Assembly: GCA_905209725.1 (NCBI GenBank)
Contig: CAJLTZ010000071.1
Location: forward strand, 1-13,109
From: an uncultured Muribaculaceae bacterium
Lineage (GTDB): Bacteria; Bacteroidota; Bacteroidia; Bacteroidales; Muribaculaceae
Direction: 5' to 3'
DNA length: 13,109 bases
Position numbers and translations under genes: made by a program. Positions 1-7,257 of the stretch are shown here, one piece after another (positions within the stretch are counted from its first letter, which is position 1; each line of letters opens with the position of its first letter). The notes beneath the pieces were generated by a model that was not told the DNA's origin, ran no database searches, and saw nothing but the letters and a program-made list of their open reading frames with translations.

Positions 1-51
1 TGAACCGAATTTATTTAATTTTTAACACTGTCCATTTTTAGTGGACAGTAG
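1..51. mobile_element. Probable right end of an insertion sequence (IS3/IS150-like)
   Basis: ACTGTCCA at 27-34 and TGGACAGT at 42-49 form a perfect 8-bp inverted repeat around a TTTTTAG spacer, in an AT-rich stretch. Ends carrying TGTCC...GGACA with an AT-rich centre are typical, from memory, of IS3-family (IS150-group) elements. The TGA at 1-3 could be the stop of a transposase lying just outside the window. Directly after the repeat begins an open frame that resembles only the C-terminal part of a protein. Seen: the inverted repeat and its position. Inferred: that it is an IS terminus. It could instead be a transcription terminator or a simple operator. No transposase is visible here. Confidence 0.35.
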
Positions 52-487
52 TGATATTGGCGACAAAATGATTTGCAACATGAATCTGAATAGAGGTGAT
101 TCGTTTTATGATCATGAGGTTGAGTCAATTGATTATGTGGATACAGGCCTAGGGAAATTGAAACGTATTCATTTCCAGGATTTAGCATATCGTTATCCAC
201 GAGTCTTAGTAGAAGGAATAGGATATAGTAATAATTTGATGTTAGGGTATGACAACCCGATAGGGGGATCTTTTATCGAGTTGAAAGAATGCTACGACAA
301 TGGGAAATTGATCTTTACCACGGCTGATTTCACAAGTGCCCTCAGGGAGATAGACGCAGAGAATGAAACATCCACCGAATCATTAAATCCCAATCAACCG
401 ATGTATGATTTAATGGGTATGCATGTAAAGAATCCAGTCCCCGGCACAGTGGTAATTCAGAACCATAAGAAATTTGTGGTCAAATAG
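41..487 (+). CDS. C-terminal remnant of a secreted protein (hypothetical, probably truncated)
   Basis: The product is 148 residues if read from a GTG at 41; ATG codons at 68 and 80 are alternatives. An in-frame stop at 23-25 closes the frame upstream. There is no signal peptide, yet the last 28 residues (PMYDLMGMHVKNP then PGTVVIQNHKKFVVK) match the pattern of C-terminal tails on secreted Bacteroidales proteins, roughly YDLxGRxVxNPxxGIYIVNGKKVVVK, related to type IX secretion sorting domains. A tail of this kind without an export signal points to loss of the N-terminal part. The GTG start lies inside the inverted repeat of the presumed IS end, so the first residues are probably element-derived. 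Composition is low in GC (about 35% in a sampled line) against about 60% in neighbouring genes. It converges on cdaA with a 4-bp gap. I do not recognise the body of the protein. It may be a pseudogene fragment. Confidence 0.55.
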   Translation: MDSSDIGDKMICNMNLNRGDSFYDHEVESIDYVDTGLGKLKRIHFQDLAYRYPRVLVEGIGYSNNLMLGYDNPIGGSFIELKECYDNGKLIFTTADFTSALREIDAENETSTESLNPNQPMYDLMGMHVKNPVPGTVVIQNHKKFVVK

Positions 488-491
488 TGTG

Positions 492-1256
492 TCAGCCCAG
501 TGAGTCGCTGAGGATGTGCTCGAGGTCGGGTGCGCTGATCTTGGAGCGCAAATGTCCATCCATCGCGATTGATATTCCGCCCGTCTCCTCACTCACAATA
601 ACGCACACGGCATCCGTCACCTGACTCATGCCCAAAGCCGCACGGTGGCGCAGACCTAAATTCTTCGGCACATTCATATCGTGGCTCACCGGCAGAATGC
701 AACCCGCCGCCGCAATGCGATGGTTGGAGATAATCATGGCGCCATCGTGGAGCGGGCTGTTCTTGAAGAAGATGTTCTCGATGAGCCGCACATTCACGTC
801 GGCATCGATGCGGTCGCCCGTCTTCTCAAAATCCCCAAGGGGCACCTTGCGCTGGAACACGATGAGCGCACCCGTCTTCGACTTCGACATCGACATGCAG
901 GCATACACCACACTCATCACCTCATTGTGATTGCGGGAATCCTGCTTGTCGTGGCGGAAGATGCCACGGATTCGTTTCCAGTTACCCCTCTCCCCAATCT
1001 CGATGAGGAAGCGTTTTATCTGATCCTGGAAAAGAATCACGAGCACAATCAGGCCGATGCTCATGAACTTGTCGACGATAGTGCCTGTGAGGCGCAAATC
1101 GAAGATCTCATACGCAATCACCCAGATCACGATAAATGCCAGCACACCATAGAAAAGCGACAGCGTGCCGCTGTTTTTCATCAGCCGGTACAGATAGAAG
1201 AGCATCAACGCCACTATCAAGATATCGACCACATCTTTAATGCCTATTTCAATCAT
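492..1256 (-). CDS. cdaA: Membrane diadenylate cyclase, CdaA type (c-di-AMP synthase)
   Basis: The enzyme condenses two ATP into cyclic di-AMP, a second messenger for potassium and osmotic balance and cell-envelope homeostasis. It acts at the inner face of the cytoplasmic membrane. The 254-residue protein has three N-terminal membrane spans (about 8-25, 32-52 and 60-80). A DAC catalytic domain follows (about 100-235) with the DGA motif at 171-173, the RHR motif at 203-205 and SEETGGIS at 222-229. These are the hallmark ATP- and metal-binding residues, and length and architecture match the CdaA family. Its ATG overlaps the folP stop by 4 bp (ATGA), so it is translated with folP as the second gene of an operon. 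No CdaR-like (YbbR) regulator is next to it in this window. No terminator is obvious at its 3' end, which abuts the truncated gene. Confidence 0.95.
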   Translation of the reverse strand: MIEIGIKDVVDILIVALMLFYLYRLMKNSGTLSLFYGVLAFIVIWVIAYEIFDLRLTGTIVDKFMSIGLIVLVILFQDQIKRFLIEIGERGNWKRIRGIFRHDKQDSRNHNEVMSVVYACMSMSKSKTGALIVFQRKVPLGDFEKTGDRIDADVNVRLIENIFFKNSPLHDGAMIISNHRIAAAGCILPVSHDMNVPKNLGLRHRAALGMSQVTDAVCVIVSEETGGISIAMDGHLRSKISAPDLEHILSDSLG

Positions 1257-2158
1257 TTCAGGATAGATGTTTGGGTGAAAGTGTCAATAGTGTTGGGGCA
1301 TACGGGGCTGTTGCGTCTGAGCGCCATGAAAAGGCTGACGCACTCGGCCGCCTCCTTCACATCGTGGACGCGCAGGATGTCGGCACCCTTCATCAGCGCC
1401 ATCGTATTGATGGCAGTAGTGCCGTTGAGCGCTTCGGCAGGAGTGATGCCCAGTTTCTTCCAGATCATAGTCTTTCTTGAGACGCCTGCCAGCAGGGGAG
1501 CATTCAAAGTGGAGAAAACCTCAAGGCGTGCCAACAGTTCGAAATTCTGGTCGACCGTTTTGGCAAACCCGAAACCGGGGTCTATGATGACGTCGGCCAC
1601 GCCTGCCTGATGCAGCCCGTCGAGTTTGCGGGCGAGATCCTGGAGCACTGTGGCGGTGACATCCTCATAGTCGGTGAGGGAGGTCATCGTGTCGGGGTTG
1701 CCGCGGGTGTGCATTGCCACATAGGGCACGCCGGCCTCAGCCACCACACCCCACATCTCGGGATCCATATCGCCGCCGCTGATATCGTTGATGATATCCG
1801 CATTCCAGCGCTCAATCGACTTGCGGGCCACATCGGCACGGAAAGTATCGATGGAAATGATTACATCCGGAAAACGGGCGCGGATCTCCGAGAGAGCGGC
1901 ATCAAGGCGTTCCCACTCCTCGGCGGCAGTGGGCATCGAGGCGCCCGGGCGCGTGGAACATGCCCCAAGGTCAATCATATCCGCACCCTGACTCAGCATC
2001 TCGGCGGCGCGGTCGGCCGCACTGGTAGCGTCTGAGCAGCGGCTTCCGGCATAAAAACTGTCGGGGGTGGCATTCACGATGCCCATCACCCGGGGGCGGC
2101 CGAAATCCATCAACCGCCCGCGCACATTTATGGTGAGGTTTTTTTTATTGGTATTCAT
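1253..2158 (-). CDS. folP: Dihydropteroate synthase
   Basis: FolP joins p-aminobenzoate to 6-hydroxymethyl-7,8-dihydropterin diphosphate to give 7,8-dihydropteroate in cytoplasmic folate synthesis, and is the sulfonamide target. The 301-residue protein is a single TIM-barrel pterin-binding domain. Landmarks in order are MGIVNATPDSF at 25-35, the substrate loop CSTRPG at 67-72, SIDTFRADV at 102-110, NDISGGD at 124-130, DPGFGFAKT at 193-201 with the conserved lysine, GVSRKTM at 225-231, and the closing RVHDV at 263-267. The length is slightly above the usual 270-290 because of a C-terminal tail after about residue 282. The ATG at 2158 is preferred because the protein then begins just ahead of the first strand. 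folP is the promoter-proximal gene of folP-cdaA and is divergent from rplS. I could not find a convincing promoter for it. Confidence 0.96.
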   Translation of the reverse strand: MNTNKKNLTINVRGRLMDFGRPRVMGIVNATPDSFYAGSRCSDATSAADRAAEMLSQGADMIDLGACSTRPGASMPTAAEEWERLDAALSEIRARFPDVIISIDTFRADVARKSIERWNADIINDISGGDMDPEMWGVVAEAGVPYVAMHTRGNPDTMTSLTDYEDVTATVLQDLARKLDGLHQAGVADVIIDPGFGFAKTVDQNFELLARLEVFSTLNAPLLAGVSRKTMIWKKLGITPAEALNGTTAINTMALMKGADILRVHDVKEAAECVSLFMALRRNSPVCPNTIDTFTQTSILK

Positions 2159-2214
2159 AGATATGTTCCCTTACGGAATATTCTGAAAATTTCAAATGCG
2201 AATTTAACACTTTT

Positions 2215-2246
2215 TTTGCGTATATAAAATTAAATCACTAACTTTG
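2215..2246 (+). promoter_or_regulatory. Bacteroidetes-type promoter of rplS
   Basis: A -33 element TTTG at 2215-2218 is followed, after 20 bp, by TAACTTTG at 2239-2246. This is an exact match to the Bacteroidetes consensus TTTG-N19..21-TAnnTTTG. Transcription should begin near 2251-2254, leaving an 80-base leader before the rplS ATG. Confidence 0.8.
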
Positions 2247-2248
2247 CA

Positions 2249-2281
2249 CCCGGTTTCGCAATCTCTGGTAAGACAGCCGGG
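2249..2281 (+). promoter_or_regulatory. Possible leader hairpin upstream of rplS
   Basis: CCCGGTT at 2249-2255 can pair with AGCCGGG at 2275-2281, a 7-bp stem with one G-U pair and a 19-nt loop. Ribosomal protein genes often carry leaders that bind their own product, so autoregulation of L19 is possible. The weakness is that the 5' arm sits almost on the predicted transcription start, so part of it may not be transcribed. Confidence 0.25.
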
Positions 2282-2334
2282 CATCAAAATCCGGCAAGCA
2301 GCTTATTTACATTGCATTTAAAAGATTAAAAGAA

Positions 2335-2697
2335 ATGGATTTAATGAAGATCGCGGAGGAGGCATTTGCCACTCCCAAGAAAGAATTTGATTCGTTTGGC
2401 CCCGGCGACACAGTGACTGTCGCATACCGTATCAAGGAGGGCAACAAGGAGCGTATCCAGATGTATCGTGGCGTTGTGATCAAGATCAACGGCCAGGGCG
2501 ACAAAAAGCGCTTCACCGTGCGCAAAATCTCCGATGGAATCGGCGTAGAGCGTATCTTCCCGATGGAGTCTCCCTTCATCGAGTCAATCACCACCAACAA
2601 ATACGGTAAAGTGCGCCGTGCAAAGCTTTATTACCTGCGCAACCTCACAGGCAAGAAAGCCCGCATCAAAGAGCGCATCGTTCGCAAGGAAAAATAA
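2335..2697 (+). CDS. rplS: 50S ribosomal protein L19 (bL19)
   Basis: L19 sits at the interface of the two ribosomal subunits. The 120-residue product has the normal family length. Recognisable segments are the N-terminal FGPGDTVTVAYRIKEGNKER (about 21-40), QMYRGVVI (42-49), the signature SDGIGVERIFPMESP (about 66-80), and the basic tail RRAKLYYLR through KKARIKERIV. The ATG at 2335 is preceded by an A-rich tract (AAAAGATTAAAAGAA) instead of a Shine-Dalgarno sequence, as is normal in Bacteroidetes. The gene stands alone between its own promoter and terminator, rather than in the rpsP-rimM-trmD-rplS operon of many other bacteria. Confidence 0.98.
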   Translation: MDLMKIAEEAFATPKKEFDSFGPGDTVTVAYRIKEGNKERIQMYRGVVIKINGQGDKKRFTVRKISDGIGVERIFPMESPFIESITTNKYGKVRRAKLYYLRNLTGKKARIKERIVRKEK

Positions 2698-2719
2698 AAT
2701 TCCATCCTGCAAAAATACA

Positions 2720-2750
2720 GGCGGCCTCTCATGTGGTCGCCTTATTTTTT
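2720..2750 (+). terminator. Intrinsic terminator after rplS
   Basis: AGGCGGC at 2720-2726 pairs with GTCGCCT at 2737-2743 (7 bp, one G-U) around a 10-nt loop. It is followed by TATTTTTT ending at 2751. It lies 23 bases past the rplS stop, which supports rplS as a single-gene transcript. Confidence 0.8.
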
Positions 2751-2784
2751 ATGGCGCTGCGACCTATTTGTGAATTAAATTTGT

Positions 2785-2792
2785 TAATTTTG
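2785..2792 (+). promoter_or_regulatory. Candidate -7 element of the gpmI promoter
   Basis: TAATTTTG matches the Bacteroidetes -7 consensus TAnnTTTG. The only upstream TTTG (2767-2770) is 14 bp away rather than the usual 19-21, so the -33 element is weak or differently placed. The position between the rplS terminator and gpmI makes this the likely start of the gpmI operon, with a leader of about 75 bases. Confidence 0.5.
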
Positions 2793-2833
2793 CAGATAGT
2801 TTAATCAAATCTGAAATTTGTTATAACCCCTAT

Positions 2834-2850
2834 GTAAGTGATTCACTTAC
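2834..2850. promoter_or_regulatory. Perfect 17-bp palindrome in the gpmI leader (candidate operator)
   Basis: GTAAGTGATTCACTTAC is two perfect 8-bp half sites around one central T, ending 23 bases before the gpmI ATG. The one-base centre makes it a poor RNA hairpin but a good dimeric repressor site. The binding protein is unknown, and no regulator is encoded nearby. Confidence 0.4.
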
Positions 2851-2873
2851 CCTGATAAAGAAAATATTCCGAC

Positions 2874-4385
2874 ATGTCAAAGAAAACATTGCTTATCATC
2901 CTCGACGGATATGGTATCGGTGATCATAAGAAAGATGACGCCATCTTCAATACGCCCACACCCTTTATAGATTCACTTGTGGGTCATTATCCTCATTCCG
3001 AGCTTCAGGCAAGCGGCGAGAATGTGGGTCTGCCCGACGGCCAGATGGGCAATAGCGAGGTGGGACACCTCAACATCGGCGCCGGCCGCGTGGTATATCA
3101 GGACCTGGTGAAAATCAACCGTGCCATTGCCGACGGCAGCTTTGCGAAGAATCCCGAGATTGTATCGGCATTCAGCTATGCCCGCGACCATAACGTGCCT
3201 ATCCATTTCATGGGCCTCACATCATCGGGCGGCGTTCACTCCTCACTCAATCATCTCTACGCCCTCTGCGACACAGCCAAGGCGTATGGTCTGAAGGATG
3301 TATATCTGCATTGCTTCATGGACGGCCGCGACACCGACCCGCGCAGCGGCGCCGGATTCATCCGCGAGGTGGAGGACCACTGCAAGCAGAGCGCCGGCGT
3401 GATTGCCTCCGTGATCGGCCGTTATTACGCCATGGACCGCGACAAACGCTGGGAGCGACTCAAAGAGGCATACAATCTTCTCGTCTACGGCGAGGGCCGC
3501 AAGTCGGACAATATGGTGAAGGCTGTGGAGGAGTCCTATGCCGAGGGCGTGACCGACGAATTCATCAAGCCGATTGTCAACGACACCGTGGACGGTCGCA
3601 TAGGCGCAGGCCATGTGGTGATTTTCTTCAACTATCGCAACGACCGCGCCAAGGAACTCACCACCGTGCTAACTCAGCACAGCGAGGATGGAATGAATCC
3701 CATACCCGACCTGCAGTATTACTGCATGACACCCTACGACGACTCCTTCAAGGGCGTGCATATCCTTTTCAACAAGCAGGATGTGCCCGACACCCTCGCC
3801 GAATATCTCTCTCGCAATCAGAAGAAACAGCTTCACATCGCCGAGACAGAGAAATATGCCCACGTGACATTCTTCTTCAACGGCGGCCGCGAGGAACCCT
3901 TCGCCGGTGAGGACCGTATCCTTGTGCCCTCTCCCAAGGTGGCCACATACGACCTGCAACCCGAGATGAGTGCACCCGAGGTCACCGACAAACTCGTGGA
4001 TGCCATCGACATGGAGAAATATGACTTCATAGTGGTGAATTTCGCCAATGGCGACATGGTGGGCCACACCGGTGTATATGAAGCCATCCGTAAAGCCATC
4101 GCCACGCTCGACGTCTGCGTGAAGCGCACTGTGGAGGCAGCACGCGACCATGGCTATGAGGTGATCATCATCGCCGACCACGGCAATGCCGACCACGCAC
4201 TCAACGCTGACGGCACCCCCAACACGGCACACTCGCTCAATCCCGTGCCCTTCATCTATGTAGGCTCCCATCCCGAGGCCAAGGTGGAGAACGGCCGTCT
4301 CGCCGACGTGGCACCCTCGCTTCTCCATCTCATGGGACTCCCGCAGCCCAAGGATATGGACGGCAAGAACCTTATTGAATATTAA
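2874..4385 (+). CDS. gpmI: Phosphoglycerate mutase, 2,3-bisphosphoglycerate-independent
   Basis: This enzyme interconverts 3- and 2-phosphoglycerate in glycolysis and gluconeogenesis. It works through a phosphoserine intermediate and two Mn ions in the cytoplasm. The 503-residue protein has full family length (about 505-515). It shows the alkaline-phosphatase-like metal site residues at ILDGYGIGD (9-17), the catalytic Ser61 in MGNSEVGH (58-65), FMDGRDTDP at 148-156, GRYYAMDRDKRW at 182-193, NYRNDRAKEL at 253-262, NFANGDMVGHTG at 389-400, ADHGNAD at 434-440 and TAHS at 451-454. All key ligands appear intact. It is the first gene of a plus-strand unit, and the 5'-nucleotidase starts only 15 bp after its stop. 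The preceding leader carries a 17-bp palindrome that may regulate it. Confidence 0.98.
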   Translation: MSKKTLLIILDGYGIGDHKKDDAIFNTPTPFIDSLVGHYPHSELQASGENVGLPDGQMGNSEVGHLNIGAGRVVYQDLVKINRAIADGSFAKNPEIVSAFSYARDHNVPIHFMGLTSSGGVHSSLNHLYALCDTAKAYGLKDVYLHCFMDGRDTDPRSGAGFIREVEDHCKQSAGVIASVIGRYYAMDRDKRWERLKEAYNLLVYGEGRKSDNMVKAVEESYAEGVTDEFIKPIVNDTVDGRIGAGHVVIFFNYRNDRAKELTTVLTQHSEDGMNPIPDLQYYCMTPYDDSFKGVHILFNKQDVPDTLAEYLSRNQKKQLHIAETEKYAHVTFFFNGGREEPFAGEDRILVPSPKVATYDLQPEMSAPEVTDKLVDAIDMEKYDFIVVNFANGDMVGHTGVYEAIRKAIATLDVCVKRTVEAARDHGYEVIIIADHGNADHALNADGTPNTAHSLNPVPFIYVGSHPEAKVENGRLADVAPSLLHLMGLPQPKDMDGKNLIEY

Positions 4386-4400
4386 TATCTCCGACAAAGT

Positions 4401-5963
4401 ATGCGCAGCAAACTCATCTCCCTTGCGGCGGCGCTGATGATGGCCGCCGCGCCCCTGGCGGCGGAAGACCTCGTGATCCTCACCACCAACGACACCCATT
4501 CCAACATTGACCCCGATGCCAACGGCGTTGGGGGCGTCCTCCCGAGAATGGCAATCATCGACTCCGTGAGAAAGGCAGAGAAGAATGTCCTTCTCGTGGA
4601 TGCCGGCGACATGGTGCAGGGCACGCTCTATTTCAAATATTTCAAGGGAGATGTGGAATATCCCATCTTCAATATGATGAAATATGATGTGCGCATACTT
4701 GGCAACCATGAATTCGACAATGGCCTCGACCAGCTTGCCAAATATTGGAAAACCGTAAAGGGCAACCGCCTTTCCGCCAATTATGATTTCTCGGCCACCC
4801 CGGCCAAGGGGATTATCAAACCGTATGTGATTAAGAAAATCGGCGGCAAGAAGGTAGGAATCATGGGAATCAACGTGAATCCCGAGAGCCTTATCTCCAA
4901 GGAGAATTACACGGGGATGAAATATCAGGATGCCATAGCCACAGCCAATGCCACTGCCGCCGAACTGCGCCGCAAGGGCTGCGATCTGGTGGTGGCCGTG
5001 ACGCATATCGGCTATGAGGAGTCGGAGGGAAAGGCGTCTGACATAAAGCTGGCCCGCGAGAGCCGCGACATCGACATCATGATCGGTGGACACTCGCATA
5101 CCTTCGTTGACCCCGCCACACCCGACAAGACTCCTTATTGGATTGAGAATGCTGCGGGCAAACCGGTGCTCGTAACCCAGACAGGCAAATATGGCAAGAA
5201 CGTGGGCTATATAAAGATCGACCTCGACAATCTGGCCGGGAAGCAGTATGATTATGAGTATATCCCCGTGACCGACCGGTTCTCTCCGTCGGCCTATAAC
5301 AAGGAGATACGCGCTTTCCTCGCACCTTACAAGGCTAAGGTCGACTCGGTGAATGCCCGCGTGATCGGATATAGCGCCGTGGATATGGAGAATAAGCGTG
5401 AGGCTTGTCCCTATGCCAACTGGTCGGGCGACTTCGGTTCCTGGTTTGGCCGCCATGTGATAGACTCGCTGCGTGCCGAGGGCCGCGACCTTCCCGACCT
5501 CGACATGGCCATCATGAATGTGGGCGGCATACGCCAGCCCATGAAGAGAGGGCCGGTGACAGAGGGCCAGATCCTCTCCACTTTCCCCTTCTCCAACCGT
5601 ATGCGCATCATCCGCATCAAGGGCGCCGACCTGCTCGCCACAATGAACATCGTGGCTCCCAAAGGTGGCGAGGCCATCAGTGGCGAAGCCTTTGTGGTGA
5701 TGAACGATGACGAAAAGGTGGAGCATTTCCTGATTGGAGGCAGCGAGGTGGATCCGGAGCGTGAATACGTGGTGGCCACAATCGACTATATCGCCGAGGG
5801 AAATGACGACATGACCCCGATGGCGCACCATACCGAGCTATGGCGTGACGACCGCGAGGTGTGTCTCCGCATTCTTGACTATATCGGCTGGCTCACCCGC
5901 ACCGGCCTCGAGATTAATCCCGACCCGAGGCTGAGGTTTGTGAAGGCAGCGAAAAATTTGTAA
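4401..5963 (+). CDS. Secreted 5'-nucleotidase / metallophosphatase (UshA family)
   Basis: The family hydrolyses nucleotides, and often UDP-sugars or 2',3'-cyclic nucleotides, outside the cytoplasm for nucleoside and phosphate salvage. The 520-residue protein starts with a signal peptide (hydrophobic 5-20, likely cut after A20 or A21). The metallophosphoesterase domain follows with TNDTHS (29-34; D31, H33), DAGD (67-70), GNHEFD (101-106), the TH of VTHIG (201-202) and GGHSH (229-233), a complete two-metal site. The C-terminal substrate-binding 5_nucleotid_C domain (about 315-505) has NVGGIRQP (373-380), FPFSNRM (395-401) and an EGNDDM loop (467-472). Both domains are present in one chain. The ATG at 4401, just ahead of the signal peptide, is the obvious start. 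It lies between gpmI (15 bp) and the GH3 gene (37 bp), probably cotranscribed. Substrate range cannot be read from the sequence. Confidence 0.93.
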   Translation: MRSKLISLAAALMMAAAPLAAEDLVILTTNDTHSNIDPDANGVGGVLPRMAIIDSVRKAEKNVLLVDAGDMVQGTLYFKYFKGDVEYPIFNMMKYDVRILGNHEFDNGLDQLAKYWKTVKGNRLSANYDFSATPAKGIIKPYVIKKIGGKKVGIMGINVNPESLISKENYTGMKYQDAIATANATAAELRRKGCDLVVAVTHIGYEESEGKASDIKLARESRDIDIMIGGHSHTFVDPATPDKTPYWIENAAGKPVLVTQTGKYGKNVGYIKIDLDNLAGKQYDYEYIPVTDRFSPSAYNKEIRAFLAPYKAKVDSVNARVIGYSAVDMENKREACPYANWSGDFGSWFGRHVIDSLRAEGRDLPDLDMAIMNVGGIRQPMKRGPVTEGQILSTFPFSNRMRIIRIKGADLLATMNIVAPKGGEAISGEAFVVMNDDEKVEHFLIGGSEVDPEREYVVATIDYIAEGNDDMTPMAHHTELWRDDREVCLRILDYIGWLTRTGLEINPDPRLRFVKAAKNL

Positions 5964-6000
5964 TATCCCCGATAAGATGCATATCGTCATGAACTAAGTC

Positions 6001-7194
6001 ATGGACCGCCGGTTTCTCTCCCTTCTTTTTGTGCTTGTGCTCCTCTCCTGCTCGGGAGGAGGGCACGGGAGGAAGGATGCGGCCGTTGACAGTCTGCGGC
6101 AACAGGAGGTATCCGACATTACTCAGGAGGCATACAGCTGGGCGGACTCCGTATCTGCGCAAATGAGCGTGGAGCGGATGGCCGCCCAGCTTTTGATGCC
6201 GGCCGTTTATGCCAGCGACGATTATTGGACCATACGCCGCATTGCCGAATATGCCGATATGGGGGTGGGGGGGATTGTGCTTCTGAAGGGGGACATCAAG
6301 GGGGCTGCGGCGGTGGCCGATTCTCTTCTCAAATTCGGGGATATTCCTCCCTTTGTGGCGATTGATGCGGAATGGGGGCTTGCCATGCGCCTTTCAGATG
6401 CGCCGGAATTTCCCGACAACTGCAGTATAGCGCCTGATGTTGACGAGGAGACGATGTATAGCTATGGCCGCGAACTGGCGCGTGAATGCCGGTTGATAGG
6501 GGTGAATATGGTGTTGGGGCCGGTGCTTGATGTAGCCGACAATGGAGGTCGCATGCGGCGCCGTTCATTCGGCGGGGATCCCGGGCGGGTGGCCGACCTC
6601 GGCATCGCCTATGCCCGTGGCATCGAGGATGGCAATGTGGTGAGTGTGGCCAAGCATTTCCCGGGTCTCGGCTCGGTGGCTGTGGATTCCCACAAGAGCA
6701 AGGGGGTGGTGGAGCGAAGCCTGCAGAAGATGGACTCCGTGGACCTTTATCCATTCAGGAGATGGGTGGAGCAGCGGCTTACGGGGGTGATGGTGGGCCA
6801 TCTGGCAGTGCCGTCGATTGACTCGCGTATGCTTCCGGCGGCAGTGTCGCCCACGGTGATCAATGGTTTGCTGCGGAATGAATTGGGATTCCGGGGCCTG
6901 GTGATTACCGATGCGATGAACATGGGAGGGGCATCGGGCTATGGATCTGACATGGCGCTCAAGGCGGGCGCCGACATGATGCTTGCCCCGGTGGATACGA
7001 AAAAGGAGATTGATAGGATAGCGGAGGCAGTGAAGAGGGGAGAGGTGTCGCCGGGAATGCTTCGCGAGCGTGTGCGCCGCATACTCTTTTATAAATATAT
7101 GGTGGCGCATGGGGCTGAATCGCGTGCTTCTGAATCTGTCCCGGCTCTTGGAAACTCAATTGCCGATTCCCTGGCAAGAAGTCTTTGCGATTGA
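6001..7194 (+). CDS. GH3-family lipoprotein, beta-N-acetylhexosaminidase (NagZ-like)
   Basis: Glycoside hydrolase family 3 enzymes of this type remove N-acetylglucosamine from peptidoglycan fragments or other glycans. The 397-residue protein begins with a lipoprotein signal: a hydrophobic stretch at 5-16, then LLSC with the acylated Cys17, and a Gly-rich linker. The single TIM-barrel domain (about 55-370) has DAEWGLAMR (122-130, the D-E-G-x-R substrate site with W where G is common), KHFPG (218-222), the NagZ-type acid/base pair Asp229-x-His231 in VDSH, and the nucleophile Asp304 in VITDAMNM. It stops after the barrel, as NagZ does, with no GH3 C-terminal domain. Cys-Ser-Gly-Gly-Gly after the lipobox would fit surface or outer-membrane placement in Bacteroidetes, unlike the cytoplasmic NagZ of Enterobacteria. 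It is the last gene of the gpmI unit. Exact sugar specificity is inferred. Confidence 0.9.
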   Translation: MDRRFLSLLFVLVLLSCSGGGHGRKDAAVDSLRQQEVSDITQEAYSWADSVSAQMSVERMAAQLLMPAVYASDDYWTIRRIAEYADMGVGGIVLLKGDIKGAAAVADSLLKFGDIPPFVAIDAEWGLAMRLSDAPEFPDNCSIAPDVDEETMYSYGRELARECRLIGVNMVLGPVLDVADNGGRMRRRSFGGDPGRVADLGIAYARGIEDGNVVSVAKHFPGLGSVAVDSHKSKGVVERSLQKMDSVDLYPFRRWVEQRLTGVMVGHLAVPSIDSRMLPAAVSPTVINGLLRNELGFRGLVITDAMNMGGASGYGSDMALKAGADMMLAPVDTKKEIDRIAEAVKRGEVSPGMLRERVRRILFYKYMVAHGAESRASESVPALGNSIADSLARSLCD

Positions 7195-7206
7195 TGATTG
7201 ATAAAT

Positions 7207-7238
7207 AAAAAACCTCGCAGGGCCCTGCGAGGTTTTTT
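7207..7238. terminator. Bidirectional intrinsic terminator between GH3 gene and rpmH
   Basis: This is a perfect 32-bp palindrome: six A, a 10-bp GC-rich arm (CCTCGCAGGG at 7213-7222), its exact complement (7223-7232), then six T. It starts 12 bases past the GH3 stop and ends 19 bases past the rpmH stop, so it can end transcription from both sides. Confidence 0.9.
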
Positions 7239-7257
7239 AGAAGTAAGCCGGATTGAA

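Noticed and set aside
681..1610. A 309-codon plus-strand frame across cdaA and folP
   Set aside because: It is antisense to both genes, His-rich and lacking known motifs. cdaA and folP motifs on the other strand are intact.
2159..2214. A promoter for folP-cdaA on the minus strand
   Set aside because: The best candidate has TTTG without the TA of TAnnTTTG and no -33 partner at the right distance.
3669..5831. A 720-codon open frame on the minus strand across gpmI and the 5'-nucleotidase gene
   Set aside because: It lies antisense to two genes with complete catalytic motifs. Its product is His/Val/Gly-rich with no recognisable domain, as expected of a shadow frame in GC-rich codon usage.
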